64,000 nucleotides of DNA from CAYQQK01 sp964420065 (lineage in GTDB: Bacteria > Bacillota > Dethiobacteria > DTU022): positions 1 to 64,000 of the forward strand of contig CAYQQK010000004.1 of the NCBI GenBank assembly GCA_964420065.1. Reading direction: 5' to 3'. The notes beneath the pieces are model-generated. The model made no database searches and was not told where the DNA came from. It worked only from the letters and a program-made list of their open reading frames with translations. Position 1 is the stretch's first letter; each line of letters opens with the position of its first letter. This document shows positions 50,963 through 58,796 of the stretch, one piece after another. Made by a program: the position numbers and the translations under genes.

Positions 50963-51937
50963 ATGGGCAACGTCTTGCTGCTGGCTGAACATCGCCGGGG
51001 GGAGCTACGTGACATTACCTTCGAAATGCTGGCCGCGGCCGCGCCGGCGGCCCAGAACCTGGGTGGGGAAGTGATGGTGTTGCTTCTAGGAAGCGACATT
51101 GCCGCCCAGGCCGAAGCCATCGCTTCTTACGGGGTCAAAGTCCTGGTCATCGATGATCCGCTCCTTGCCGCCTATAATTCCGATCAGTATCAAAAAGTTC
51201 TTTCCGCCCTGATCGATGACCTGGAGCCTTCCCTGATCATGCTTCCGCATACCGCTCAGGGAGTGGATCTTGCTCCGGCCTTGGCCGTTGAAAAGGATCT
51301 GCCCTACGTGTCCGATATAATCGGCCTATCGATGGAGGGGCATACGCTGAAAGTGTTACGCCAGCTTTACTCCGGCAAGGTGAATGCGAACATTGCATTT
51401 AAACCCGCCCCAACTTATCTGGTGACGGTGCGGGAGGCGGCTTTTGAAGCTCCTGCCCCTTCCGGTACGGGCAACATCGAACAGGTTGTTTCCCCCCTGA
51501 AAGAGGGTCTCAATTATCGCAGTTTTATCGGTTATGTTGAGGCCCGGGTCGGGGATGTGGATATTACCCAGTCCAGGACGCTGGTGGCGATCGGCCGGGG
51601 CTTGCGTGAGGAAACTAACTTGCCCCTAGTGGAAGAACTGGCCCGGCTGATCGGTGCCGACCTCTGTGGTTCACGGGCTGCGACCGATGCAGGCTGGCTA
51701 CCCGTCGAGCGGCAGGTGGGGACTTCCGGCAAGTCGGTCAAACCAAAACTTTACCTTGCCCTGGGTATTTCCGGTGCTTTCCAGCACATCACCGGAATCA
51801 AAGCGGCTCAGACGGTGGTGGCGGTAAATAAAGATCCGGATGCACCCATTTTTGCCGTGGCCGATTATGCCGTGGTGGATGACCTGCTCCAGGTGGTACC
51901 CAAACTTGCAGAAAAAATCAAAGAGTTGAAAGGCTAG
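50963..51937 (+). CDS. etfA: Electron transfer flavoprotein alpha subunit
   Basis: EtfA carries the FAD that exchanges electrons with acyl-CoA dehydrogenases or similar partners. The 324-residue protein has the C-terminal FAD signature: SRAATDAGWLPVERQVGTSG, KLYLALGISGAFQHITGI and VNKDPDAPIFAVADYAVVDD. The start immediately follows the etfB stop, with AAGGGAGG ten bases upstream. No ferredoxin-like N-terminal extension is present. An ETF encoded with HdrA-Flx, but without an intact dehydrogenase beside it, must use partners encoded elsewhere. Confidence 0.95.
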   Translation: MGNVLLLAEHRRGELRDITFEMLAAAAPAAQNLGGEVMVLLLGSDIAAQAEAIASYGVKVLVIDDPLLAAYNSDQYQKVLSALIDDLEPSLIMLPHTAQGVDLAPALAVEKDLPYVSDIIGLSMEGHTLKVLRQLYSGKVNANIAFKPAPTYLVTVREAAFEAPAPSGTGNIEQVVSPLKEGLNYRSFIGYVEARVGDVDITQSRTLVAIGRGLREETNLPLVEELARLIGADLCGSRAATDAGWLPVERQVGTSGKSVKPKLYLALGISGAFQHITGIKAAQTVVAVNKDPDAPIFAVADYAVVDDLLQVVPKLAEKIKELKG

Positions 51938-51978
51938 TCGGTATCACGGCCGGTATCCTTGCGGGAGGTCAAGCGGGA

Positions 51979-53979
51979 ATGTTTGACAAAATTAAAACCG
52001 GGGTCTACATCTGTCATTGTGGGAGCAATATTGCCGCTACTGTTGATGTTGAGGCGGTGACCGCTTTTGCCGGGGCTCAACCGGGGGTGGCGGTGGCCCG
52101 TCATTACCCTTACATGTGTTCCGATCCCGGCCAACTCCTGGTTAAAAGTGACATTCGTGAAGGCAGGGTGAACCGGGTGATAGTGGCTTCTTGTTCCCCG
52201 CGCCTGCACGAGCCGACCTTTCGCAAGGCGCTCCAGGAGGCGGGGTTGAATCCTTTTTTCCTTGAAATGGCCAACCTGCGGGAACAGTGTTCCTGGGTGC
52301 ACGCCGATCGCGCGGAAGCTACGGCCAAGGCCAGGAAGCTGGTTGCCGCGGCCCTGGCCCGGGTATGCCTGTTGGAACCGCTTCAGGAACGTGAAATTGA
52401 GGCCGAACCGGCAGCACTGATAATCGGCGGCGGGATTGCCGGGATCCAGGCTGCCCTTGATATTGCCGATGCGGGCTTCAAGGTCTATCTGGTAGAGCAA
52501 ACCCCCTCCCTGGGGGGACGCATGGCCCAGCTTGATAAAACCTTTCCCACCCTTGACTGTTCTGCCTGCATTCTTACCCCGAAAATGGTAGATGCCGCCA
52601 ACCACCCCAACATCGAACTGCTGGTCTATGCCGAGGTGGTGGAGGTAGGCGGGTCCATCGGCAACTTCAAGGTCAAGGTGCGCCGCAAAGCCCGCTATGT
52701 GGATACGATCCGTTGCACCGGCTGCGGAGATTGTGCGGCGGCCTGCCGGGCCGGTCGCCGCATCCCGAGCGAGTTCGAGGCCGGCCTGGGCCGGCGTGCA
52801 GCGATCTATCTCCCCTTTCCCCAGGCCGTGCCGGCGAAATATACGATCGACCCGGAACGCTGCCTCCTTTTAAGCAGGGGCAGGTGCGGTAAGGAACCGC
52901 GATGTGTTGTGGCCTGCCAGGCTGGAGCGATCGACTTTGAGCAAAAAGACGAAATCATTGAATTCAGGGTCGGAGCAATTGTTGTTGCCACCGGTTTTGA
53001 CGTCTTTGATGCAAGGCTCAAACCTGAATACGGTTACGGGCATTACCCGAATGTGATCACCGGCCTGGAGATGGAACGGCTCATTTCCTCTTCCGGGCCC
53101 ACCGGCGGGGAGATCGTGATCAAGCACGGGGAAGAAACCATGAGCCCGCGGGAGATCGCTTTTATCCAGTGCGTCGGCTCGAGGGATGTCAGTATCGGTA
53201 ATGAGTATTGCTCACGGGTCTGCTGCATGTACACGGCGAAGCAGGCCCATCTGGTTAAAGAAAAACTGCCCGATGCCCGTGTGCGAGTTTACTATATCGA
53301 TGTGCGTGCTTTTGGCAAGGGTTTCGAAGAATTTTATGATCGGGTGCGCCGGGAGGGGGTCCGTTATGTCCGGGGCAACCCCTCGGAAATATTTAAGCGG
53401 GGCGAGCGGCTGGTGATCAAGGTTGAGGACACCCTTACCGCTACCCCCCTGGAGGATGAGGTGGACCTGGTGGTCCTGGCGGTGGGGCTTGTGCCCCGGG
53501 CCGATGGACGGCGCTTAACCGAGCTGTTGCGCCTCTCCCAGTCCCCGGATCGCTTTTTCCTGGAAGCCCATCCAAAACTGCGCCCTGTGGATACTGCTAC
53601 CGACGGAATCTTTTTGGCCGGCTGCTGCCAGGGACCGAAGGACATTCCGGACACGGTAGCCCAGGCCAAGGGGGCAGCCGCTGCTGCGTTGATCCCGCTT
53701 TGCCGGGGGAAGGTCAAAGTCGGGGCCCAGGTGGCCTCCGTGAATGAGGCGACCTGTCGGGGATGTGGTTTCTGCGTGGAGAGCTGTCCCTACACCGCGG
53801 TCGAACTGGTGAGCATCGATCGTTTTGGACACCCGGCCCTGGTGGCGCGGGTCAATGAAGCCCTGTGCAAGGGCTGTGGCACCTGTTCCGCCGGCTGCCT
53901 TTCCGATTCCATTCAACCTCGTTCTTTTCGAGACAGTCAGGTTTTACCTCAAATTGCGGCTTTGGGGGCTGGAAGATGA
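51979..53979 (+). CDS. hdrA: HdrA-type FAD/Fe-S subunit of a heterodisulfide reductase-like complex
   Basis: HdrA is the flavin centre of Hdr complexes and the usual site of electron bifurcation. The 666-residue protein has an N-terminal cysteine region (GVYICHCGSNIA), a thioredoxin reductase-like FAD domain with IIGGGIAGIQAALDIADAG, a cluster region CSACILTPKM, an inserted ferredoxin-like segment (CTGCGDCAAACRAG with a later CVVACQAGAI) and a C-terminal two-cluster ferredoxin (CRGCGFCVESCP, CKGCGTCSAGC). Length is normal. Its stop overlaps the flxD start (ATGA). It is expected to reduce ferredoxin while passing the other electron to HdrBC. Confidence 0.93.
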   Translation: MFDKIKTGVYICHCGSNIAATVDVEAVTAFAGAQPGVAVARHYPYMCSDPGQLLVKSDIREGRVNRVIVASCSPRLHEPTFRKALQEAGLNPFFLEMANLREQCSWVHADRAEATAKARKLVAAALARVCLLEPLQEREIEAEPAALIIGGGIAGIQAALDIADAGFKVYLVEQTPSLGGRMAQLDKTFPTLDCSACILTPKMVDAANHPNIELLVYAEVVEVGGSIGNFKVKVRRKARYVDTIRCTGCGDCAAACRAGRRIPSEFEAGLGRRAAIYLPFPQAVPAKYTIDPERCLLLSRGRCGKEPRCVVACQAGAIDFEQKDEIIEFRVGAIVVATGFDVFDARLKPEYGYGHYPNVITGLEMERLISSSGPTGGEIVIKHGEETMSPREIAFIQCVGSRDVSIGNEYCSRVCCMYTAKQAHLVKEKLPDARVRVYYIDVRAFGKGFEEFYDRVRREGVRYVRGNPSEIFKRGERLVIKVEDTLTATPLEDEVDLVVLAVGLVPRADGRRLTELLRLSQSPDRFFLEAHPKLRPVDTATDGIFLAGCCQGPKDIPDTVAQAKGAAAAALIPLCRGKVKVGAQVASVNEATCRGCGFCVESCPYTAVELVSIDRFGHPALVARVNEALCKGCGTCSAGCLSDSIQPRSFRDSQVLPQIAALGAGR

Positions 53980-54407
53980 ACGAAAATTACCGCCCGAACA
54001 TCGTCGCTTTTTTATGTAATTGGTGTTCTTATGCCGGAGCCGATCTGGCCGGGACCAGCCGGATGCAGTACCCGGCCAATGTTCATGTGATCAGAGTGAT
54101 GTGCTCCGGCCGGGTGAATCCTCTTTACGTGGTAAATGCCCTGCAGCAGGGCGCCGACGGGGTGCTTGTTTCGGGATGCCATCCTGGAGACTGCCATTAC
54201 CTTGAAGGGAATCTCCATGCCCGCCGGCGGCTGGATTTACTCAAAGAGCTGCTAACCTATATTGGGGTTGATCCGCGTCGCTTCCACCTGAGCTGGGTTT
54301 CCGCCTCCGAAGGACACAAATGGAAGGAAGTGGTGCAGCGGGTGGTCGAGGAGGTCCGGCAGGCCGGGCCTTTCAAGGGTTTCCGGCGTCGGCAGATCGG
54401 CTGGTAA
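53976..54407 (+). CDS. flxD: MvhD/FlxD-type [2Fe-2S] electron transfer subunit
   Basis: This 143-residue protein links HdrA to an electron donor module. It has the MvhD family cysteines: FLCNWCSYAGADLAG, RVMCSGRV and SGCHPGDCHYLEGN, followed by LSWVSASEG. In methanogens MvhD joins hydrogenase to Hdr; in Flx complexes it joins the NADH module FlxABC. Since flxCBA follow and no hydrogenase is present, the Flx role is favoured. The start codon overlaps the hdrA stop. Confidence 0.92.
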   Translation: MNENYRPNIVAFLCNWCSYAGADLAGTSRMQYPANVHVIRVMCSGRVNPLYVVNALQQGADGVLVSGCHPGDCHYLEGNLHARRRLDLLKELLTYIGVDPRRFHLSWVSASEGHKWKEVVQRVVEEVRQAGPFKGFRRRQIGW

Positions 54408-54433
54408 CCCGGAGGGATGGTTTCCGTGGTTGT

Positions 54434-54519
54434 TCAAAGCCCTTATCCCCTTAATTCAATGTTGCAATGTTGCTTGCCCATTACCAGGGACCATAACCAC
54501 GAGAACCGTCCCTTCGGAT
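54434..54519 (+). repeat. Intergenic repeat, copy 1 (flxD-flxC gap)
   Basis: An 86-base segment shares its two ends and most of its interior with 55532-55600: TCAAAGCCC, CAAT-TTG, CCCATTACCAGGGACCATAA and CACGAGAACCGTCCCTTCGG. It occupies nearly the whole gap before the flxC ribosome site. A diverged reverse copy lies at 16715-16797. Confidence 0.7.
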
Positions 54520-54537
54520 GGGGAGGAGGCACTGAAA

Positions 54538-55518
54538 TTGGATCAGGAAAAGATGCGCAAAGCTGCAGCGGAGGTAATAGCACGGGAGGACGTGCGTTGC
54601 CTGATCGGCTGGCGCCGGGGCAGTTATGGTTACCGGGTAGCCCATGCATTTCTGGAAACGGCTGCCGGAGTCGGGGAATTGATCTTTTCTCCTTTATGTG
54701 AGTCCAACCTGGTCACCTATCTTACCCTTGCTGATAAATTGCCCCTGCTCCGGGGCCGGAAACCGGATACACGCAAGATGGCCCTGTTCGTGAAGGGATG
54801 TGACAGTCGTGCCGTGGTGCAGCTTCTGGCAGAGAAGGGAATTGATCGCGAACAGGTTCTTTTGCTGGGTTGTCCCTGTCCCGGAATGGTGGATGTGGAG
54901 AAACTGCGTGCAGAGTACCCCGAAACGGCAGCGCCGGTGGAGGGACGCTGGCATCCCCGGGGTTTTGTGCTGTTGCGGGATGGAAAGGAAACGTTGCTTC
55001 TCCGGGAAGAGTTCCTGGCAAAAAAATGTCGTCTTTGCCGCCATCCCAACCCGATCCAGGCCGATCTCATGCTTGCCGACCCGGTACAACCTCCGGAAGC
55101 AGCATTTGACGCCGAGGTGGCGGCGTTGGAGGAAAAAGGACCGGCAGAACGATGGGCCTACTGGGAGGAACAGTTTTCGCACTGCATCCGTTGTTATGCT
55201 TGCCGTAACGCCTGCCCGCTGTGTTATTGCACGGATTGTATCCTGGAGCGGCTTGCTCCAACCTGGATCAACCGCGCCGTTAACTTTTCCGAGAACACCG
55301 CTTTCCATCTGGCCCGGGCTTTCCACCTGGCCGGCCGTTGTGTTGAATGCGGTGAATGTGAACGGGTTTGCCCGGTCCGACTGCCCCTGGGGCGGTTGAA
55401 TCGCAAAATGGCCGGGTTTGTGCGGCAACGGTACCGTTTTGAATCCGGGCTGGACCCGGACGAGAGGCCTTTTCCGGCGGTCTTTCACCGGGATGACCCG
55501 GAAGATTTTGTTTGGTGA
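54538..55518 (+). CDS. flxC: FlxC-like dicluster Fe-S protein
   Basis: This 326-residue protein has a beta-type N-terminal domain with LIGWRRGSYGYRVAHAF and VKGCDSRAVVQLLAEKG, a cysteine region CRLCRHPNP, and a C-terminal two-cluster ferredoxin: CIRCYACRNACPLCYC and CVECGECERVCPV. It resembles the F420-hydrogenase beta-like Fe-S subunit of FlxABCD. TTG 54538 is the best start, with GGAGGAGG eight bases upstream; the frame is open from 54430, but that part is the intergenic repeat. It passes electrons between FlxA/FlxB and FlxD (inference from the family). Confidence 0.8.
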   Translation: MDQEKMRKAAAEVIAREDVRCLIGWRRGSYGYRVAHAFLETAAGVGELIFSPLCESNLVTYLTLADKLPLLRGRKPDTRKMALFVKGCDSRAVVQLLAEKGIDREQVLLLGCPCPGMVDVEKLRAEYPETAAPVEGRWHPRGFVLLRDGKETLLLREEFLAKKCRLCRHPNPIQADLMLADPVQPPEAAFDAEVAALEEKGPAERWAYWEEQFSHCIRCYACRNACPLCYCTDCILERLAPTWINRAVNFSENTAFHLARAFHLAGRCVECGECERVCPVRLPLGRLNRKMAGFVRQRYRFESGLDPDERPFPAVFHRDDPEDFVW

Positions 55519-55531
55519 GATCCAGAGACGA

Positions 55532-55600
55532 TCAAAGCCCCTTGATACAATATTGTTTACCCATACCAGGGACGATAGTCACGAGAACCGTTCCTCGGAT
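55532..55600 (+). repeat. Intergenic repeat, copy 2 (flxC-flxB gap)
   Basis: This 69-base segment matches copy 1 in order: TCAAAGCCCC, CAATATTGTTTACCCAT, ACCAGGGACGATAG and CACGAGAACCGTTCCTCGGAT. It is 17 bases shorter, having one block missing. It fills the gap up to the flxB ribosome site. Confidence 0.7.
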
Positions 55601-55625
55601 CACGACAAGAAAGGAGGATCACATC

Positions 55626-56654
55626 ATGGCCGCGATGCTGCTCAAAAAGGACAACCAGGCCGGTTTCATACACGCCCTGGCCGGTAGCGGCCGCACGGTC
55701 TGGGCTCCGGTCGAACGGGGCGGCCTGACCCGTTTTGTCCCCGGGGCGGGTGATACCGTGCTGGCGAAACCGGTTTGTTCCAACAGTACCATTCCACCGA
55801 AAAGCATCATTTTCCCCCAAACGGAGACCCTTTACCGTTTTAAACCGGGGGAAACCGTGTTGGATCAGCCTGTTCTGAATAAGGAGACGGTCCTCCTGGG
55901 GGTGCGTCCCTGTGATGCCCGTGCGGTAACCCTGCTCGAAAAAATTTTTACGGCGGGTGTGGGTGATCCCTATTACGCCCGGCGACGTGAATTAACCACC
56001 GTGATCGGACTGGCCTGCCGGGAGCCGAAACCAAGCTGCTTCTGCACCGTTGTCGGAGGGGGTCCCGCTTCAACGGAGGGGTTGGACCTGCTCCTGCATG
56101 ATCTGGACGGAGACTACTTGATTGAAATTATTACCGTAAGGGGGCGGATCCTGCTGGAAGAATTGCAGGAGTACCTGGAAGAGTCGCCGGACGAAGTCCG
56201 CCGTGCCGCCGCCGGTGCGGCGGAGGAGAGCGCGACCCGGATCAGGCACTGTGGGGATACCGCTGCCCTTTCAGAAGGGTTGCCTCAATTATGGGAGCAT
56301 CCTTTATGGGAACACGTGGCCACTACCTGTCTTGGCTGCGGTATATGTACCTTCCTCTGCCCCACCTGCCACTGTTTTGACATCCATGACGAAGTCGAAA
56401 ATATTCAGGGAAGACGCTATCGTACCTGGGATTCCTGTATGTTCGAAGAGTACACCCGCCATGCCTCCGGGCACAACCCCCGTCCTTCCCGGCGCGAGCG
56501 GATACGCAATCGAATTAATCACAAGTACAGCTATTTCGTCAAAAAATTTGGCGCGATTGCCTGTGTTGGATGTGGGCGTTGCATCGAGTTTTGCCCTGTG
56601 AATATCGACCTGACGGAAATTCTCCGGCAGGTAAAGGAGGCGCTGCCATCATGA
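55626..56654 (+). CDS. flxB: FlxB-like 4Fe-4S protein related to sulfite reductase subunit A (AsrA)
   Basis: This 342-residue Fe-S protein resembles anaerobic sulfite reductase subunit A and FlxB. It has an N-terminal domain with VRPCDARAVTLLEKIF and FCTVVGGGPAS, then two 4Fe-4S motifs, TTCLGCGICTFLCPTCHCFD near residue 236 and ACVGCGRCIEFCPVNID near 316. ATG 55626 has AAAGGAGG eight bases upstream. Its stop overlaps the flxA start. AsrB-like and AsrC-like context: an AsrB relative follows, but no AsrC sulfite reductase, so it is not a sulfite reductase operon. Confidence 0.83.
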   Translation: MAAMLLKKDNQAGFIHALAGSGRTVWAPVERGGLTRFVPGAGDTVLAKPVCSNSTIPPKSIIFPQTETLYRFKPGETVLDQPVLNKETVLLGVRPCDARAVTLLEKIFTAGVGDPYYARRRELTTVIGLACREPKPSCFCTVVGGGPASTEGLDLLLHDLDGDYLIEIITVRGRILLEELQEYLEESPDEVRRAAAGAAEESATRIRHCGDTAALSEGLPQLWEHPLWEHVATTCLGCGICTFLCPTCHCFDIHDEVENIQGRRYRTWDSCMFEEYTRHASGHNPRPSRRERIRNRINHKYSYFVKKFGAIACVGCGRCIEFCPVNIDLTEILRQVKEALPS

Positions 56655-57493
56655 CCGGAAATCCTTACGTCCCGTTCTGGGCGACCATAAAAACCACCCG
56701 GTCTGAAACTGCCGGAGAACGTGGTATCAAAACTTTTGAGGTAGTCTTTGACGATCCGGGAGTGCGGCAGGGTTGGATCCATCACCCGGGGCAATGCGCC
56801 ATGGTGGGAATTCTAGGGGTGGGTGAAAGCATGTTCAGTATATCTTCTTCGCCCACCGAGGGGGATTTTTTACGATTTTCGATCATGCGTACCGGTAAAG
56901 TGACCCGGGCTTTGCACCGGCTCGAACGTGGCGATCGAATTACAGTGCGTGGCCCGTATGGAAACAGTTTCCCCCTGGATGATTGGCGGGGTAAAAAAAT
57001 TCTCACTATCGGGGGAGGTATCGGTCAGGCGCCCCTGCGGCCGGTCATAGAATACGTCCGGGCCAACCGGGGTCATTATGCCGGCTTGACCTTGATCTAC
57101 GGGGCTCGCACACCGGAGGACCTCTGTTTCAAGACCGAGTTCACGGCGCTGGCTGCTTGCAAGGATCTGGACTGTCACCTGTGTGTGGATACACCGGCGG
57201 ATGGGTGGGAGCATTACGTCGGCTTTGTCCCTTCAATTCTGATGGAGCTCCATCCTTCGCCGCAAAATACCGTTGCTGTTACCTGTGGGCCTCCGGTGAT
57301 GATCCGCCTGGTCTTGCAAAGTTTAAAAAAACTTGGTTTTGCGGATGAACAGATCTACACGACGTTGGAAAACCGCATGAAATGCGGCATCGGCAAATGC
57401 GGTCGTTGCAATGCCGCCCATCTCTACGTTTGTCTGGACGGCCCGATTTTTAGTTATGGCGCCCTAAGAAATGTCAATGAAGCTTTTGTTTGA
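56651..57493 (+). CDS. flxA: FlxA-like FAD/NAD(P)H-binding oxidoreductase
   Basis: FlxA oxidises or reduces NAD(H) for the Hdr-Flx complex. The 280-residue protein has a ferredoxin-NADP reductase fold: FAD domain with ESMFSISSSPTEG, a glycine-rich ITVRGPYGNSFPL, NAD domain with ILTIGGGIGQAPLRP and CGPPVMIR, and a C-terminal [2Fe-2S] loop of PyrK/AsrB type (CGIGKCGRCN then VCLDG). ATG 56651 overlaps the flxB stop (ATGA) and follows AAAGGAGG. It is the last gene of the block. Confidence 0.88.
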   Translation: MTGNPYVPFWATIKTTRSETAGERGIKTFEVVFDDPGVRQGWIHHPGQCAMVGILGVGESMFSISSSPTEGDFLRFSIMRTGKVTRALHRLERGDRITVRGPYGNSFPLDDWRGKKILTIGGGIGQAPLRPVIEYVRANRGHYAGLTLIYGARTPEDLCFKTEFTALAACKDLDCHLCVDTPADGWEHYVGFVPSILMELHPSPQNTVAVTCGPPVMIRLVLQSLKKLGFADEQIYTTLENRMKCGIGKCGRCNAAHLYVCLDGPIFSYGALRNVNEAFV

Positions 57494-57578
57494 GGACACC
57501 CTCCTTGTAATAAAACTTTTAAAACCTGTCATGCTTGCCAGAAGACAATTGTAACTGAAGATATGATACAAAAGGGAC

Positions 57579-57608
57579 TTGATCTTAATAGTTGCAAACG
57601 ATCATAAT
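57579..57608 (+). promoter_or_regulatory. Possible promoter of the RseC-like gene
   Basis: TTGATC (57579-57584) and CATAAT (57603-57608) have an 18-base spacer. The gap 57494-57828 has no other feature apart from a GC-rich palindrome near 57680. Weak call. Confidence 0.3.
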
Positions 57609-57828
57609 AAGTTTGGCGACTGGCACTAGCTGTGTCGCGCATGACATTTTGATGGATCTTCTCATCGGGGTAAAGGACCGGCCGCCGCCGGCGGTAATTG
57701 ATCCGGCCATCTGTCCAATGCGCGGAATCGTCGTCCGGGTGTATTTACTTCTCCGGTCGGGTATGCTACGATCCGCACAACAGGACAGGCTTTCAATAGT
57801 GTATATTGTTGTTAAAGGGGTTCCGGTG

Positions 57829-58305
57829 ATGGAACGGGTTGGGCTGGTCGTAGCGGTAAAGGATGAGATGGCAACAGTGAGCCTGCAGCGCCACACAGCC
57901 TGTGAAGGTTGCGGACGCTGCGCCGCTTTTATTGGGCAACAGCCCGAACACCGGGTTGAAGTTTTCAACTCTATCCGGGCCGGGATCGGTCAGCGGATTG
58001 TAGTGGAAATAGATGACCGGCAAATGATCAAAGCGTCGTTTCTTCTTTATCTCTTTCCACTGGCCGTCCTGATCGGGGGTATTTTCTTCTGGCTTCAATT
58101 TTCCGGTGCTTTCGGTTACACCGGCAACCAGGAATTGCCTGCGGTTGGGATCGGTTTTGCACTGATGGCTTTGACCTATTTTTTGATCCGGCTCCTGGAC
58201 CGCCGGATTGGGGATAATCCTCGTTACAGGGCTACTATCACCGGCTTTGCCCCGGAAGACGCGATCGGGGGGGACGGTTCTCCGAATTGTGACAGCGACC
58301 GTTGA
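57829..58305 (+). CDS. RseC/MucC-like SoxR-reducing family protein
   Basis: This 158-residue membrane protein has an N-terminal soluble part with the cysteine motif CEGCGRCAAF near residue 27 and two helices (about 70-90 and 105-125). This is the RseC/MucC layout, in which the cysteines may hold an Fe-S site; the family is often linked to Rnf-type or redox-sensing functions. ATG 57829 follows AAAGGGG by eight bases, so the much longer open frame from 57592 is not used. It follows the Hdr-Flx block but with a 335-base gap. Confidence 0.8.
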   Translation: MERVGLVVAVKDEMATVSLQRHTACEGCGRCAAFIGQQPEHRVEVFNSIRAGIGQRIVVEIDDRQMIKASFLLYLFPLAVLIGGIFFWLQFSGAFGYTGNQELPAVGIGFALMALTYFLIRLLDRRIGDNPRYRATITGFAPEDAIGGDGSPNCDSDR

Positions 58306-58406
58306 CAAAGGGCAAGCGGCATCTAGTTAAAGAATGGGGAATGCTCTTGTATCGCAATCGCGAGAACATACCCCCGGATCGAGTTGTGGTTATTTTGGCA
58401 GGCATC

Positions 58407-58435
58407 TTGTCAGCGGCCGGGCGATATGTTACAAT
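58407..58435 (+). promoter_or_regulatory. Sigma-A promoter of the lysine operon
   Basis: TTGTCA (58407-58412) and TACAAT (58430-58435) with a 17-base spacer. Transcription would start near 58442, just before a 7-bp hairpin (CCTCCCT/AGGGAGG, 58453-58472) and the riboswitch. Confidence 0.75.
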
Positions 58436-58469
58436 ACTAAAAATTTAGGCAGCCTCCCTGTATCGAGGG

Positions 58470-58642
58470 AGGAATAGAGGCGCGGCAGCCATGAGTAATC
58501 GTGCGGAGGTTGGGGCCCGGTGAGGGCGATGAAAGGGGTGGCCGCCGAAGTCTCCGACCTTCCCGGGGCCGGACGGCTGGGGTGTCGGTGAAAAACCGGC
58601 GCACTGTCACCGGAGGAAACCGCACTCCGGTGGAGCGCTACC
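58470..58642 (+). promoter_or_regulatory. Lysine riboswitch (L-box)
   Basis: Conserved L-box blocks occur in order: TAGAGGCGCG (58475), GAGTAAT (58493), GAAAGGGG (58531), GCCGAAG (58544), GGCTGG (58575), CTGTCA (58604) and GAGCGCTA (58633). They match the consensus of the B. subtilis lysC leader. Lysine binding should favour the terminator downstream and switch off lysA and the genes after it. Confidence 0.9.
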
Positions 58643-58676
58643 GGCGGGATAAGGCCTGCGGTAACAGGTCCGATCA

Positions 58677-58710
58677 GCTAACGTGCTCCAGGGTTAGCTT
58701 TTTATTTTTT
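58677..58710 (+). terminator. Regulatory terminator of the lysine riboswitch
   Basis: GCTAAC (58677-58682) pairs with GTTAGC (58693-58698), followed by TTTTTATTTTTT. It sits between the aptamer and lysA, as expected for an attenuating expression platform. Confidence 0.85.
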
Positions 58711-58796
58711 AAAGCCGGCGTAGCCGTCCCGTTTTGATGTGATGGACCGGCATTTCCCCGGGTAGCCCGGTTATACTTTTTGAGGAGGCGAAAGCC

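Noticed and set aside
54430..54537. N-terminal extension of the FlxC-like protein.
   Set aside because: It is translation of the intergenic repeat; TTG 54538 with GGAGGAGG is the better start.
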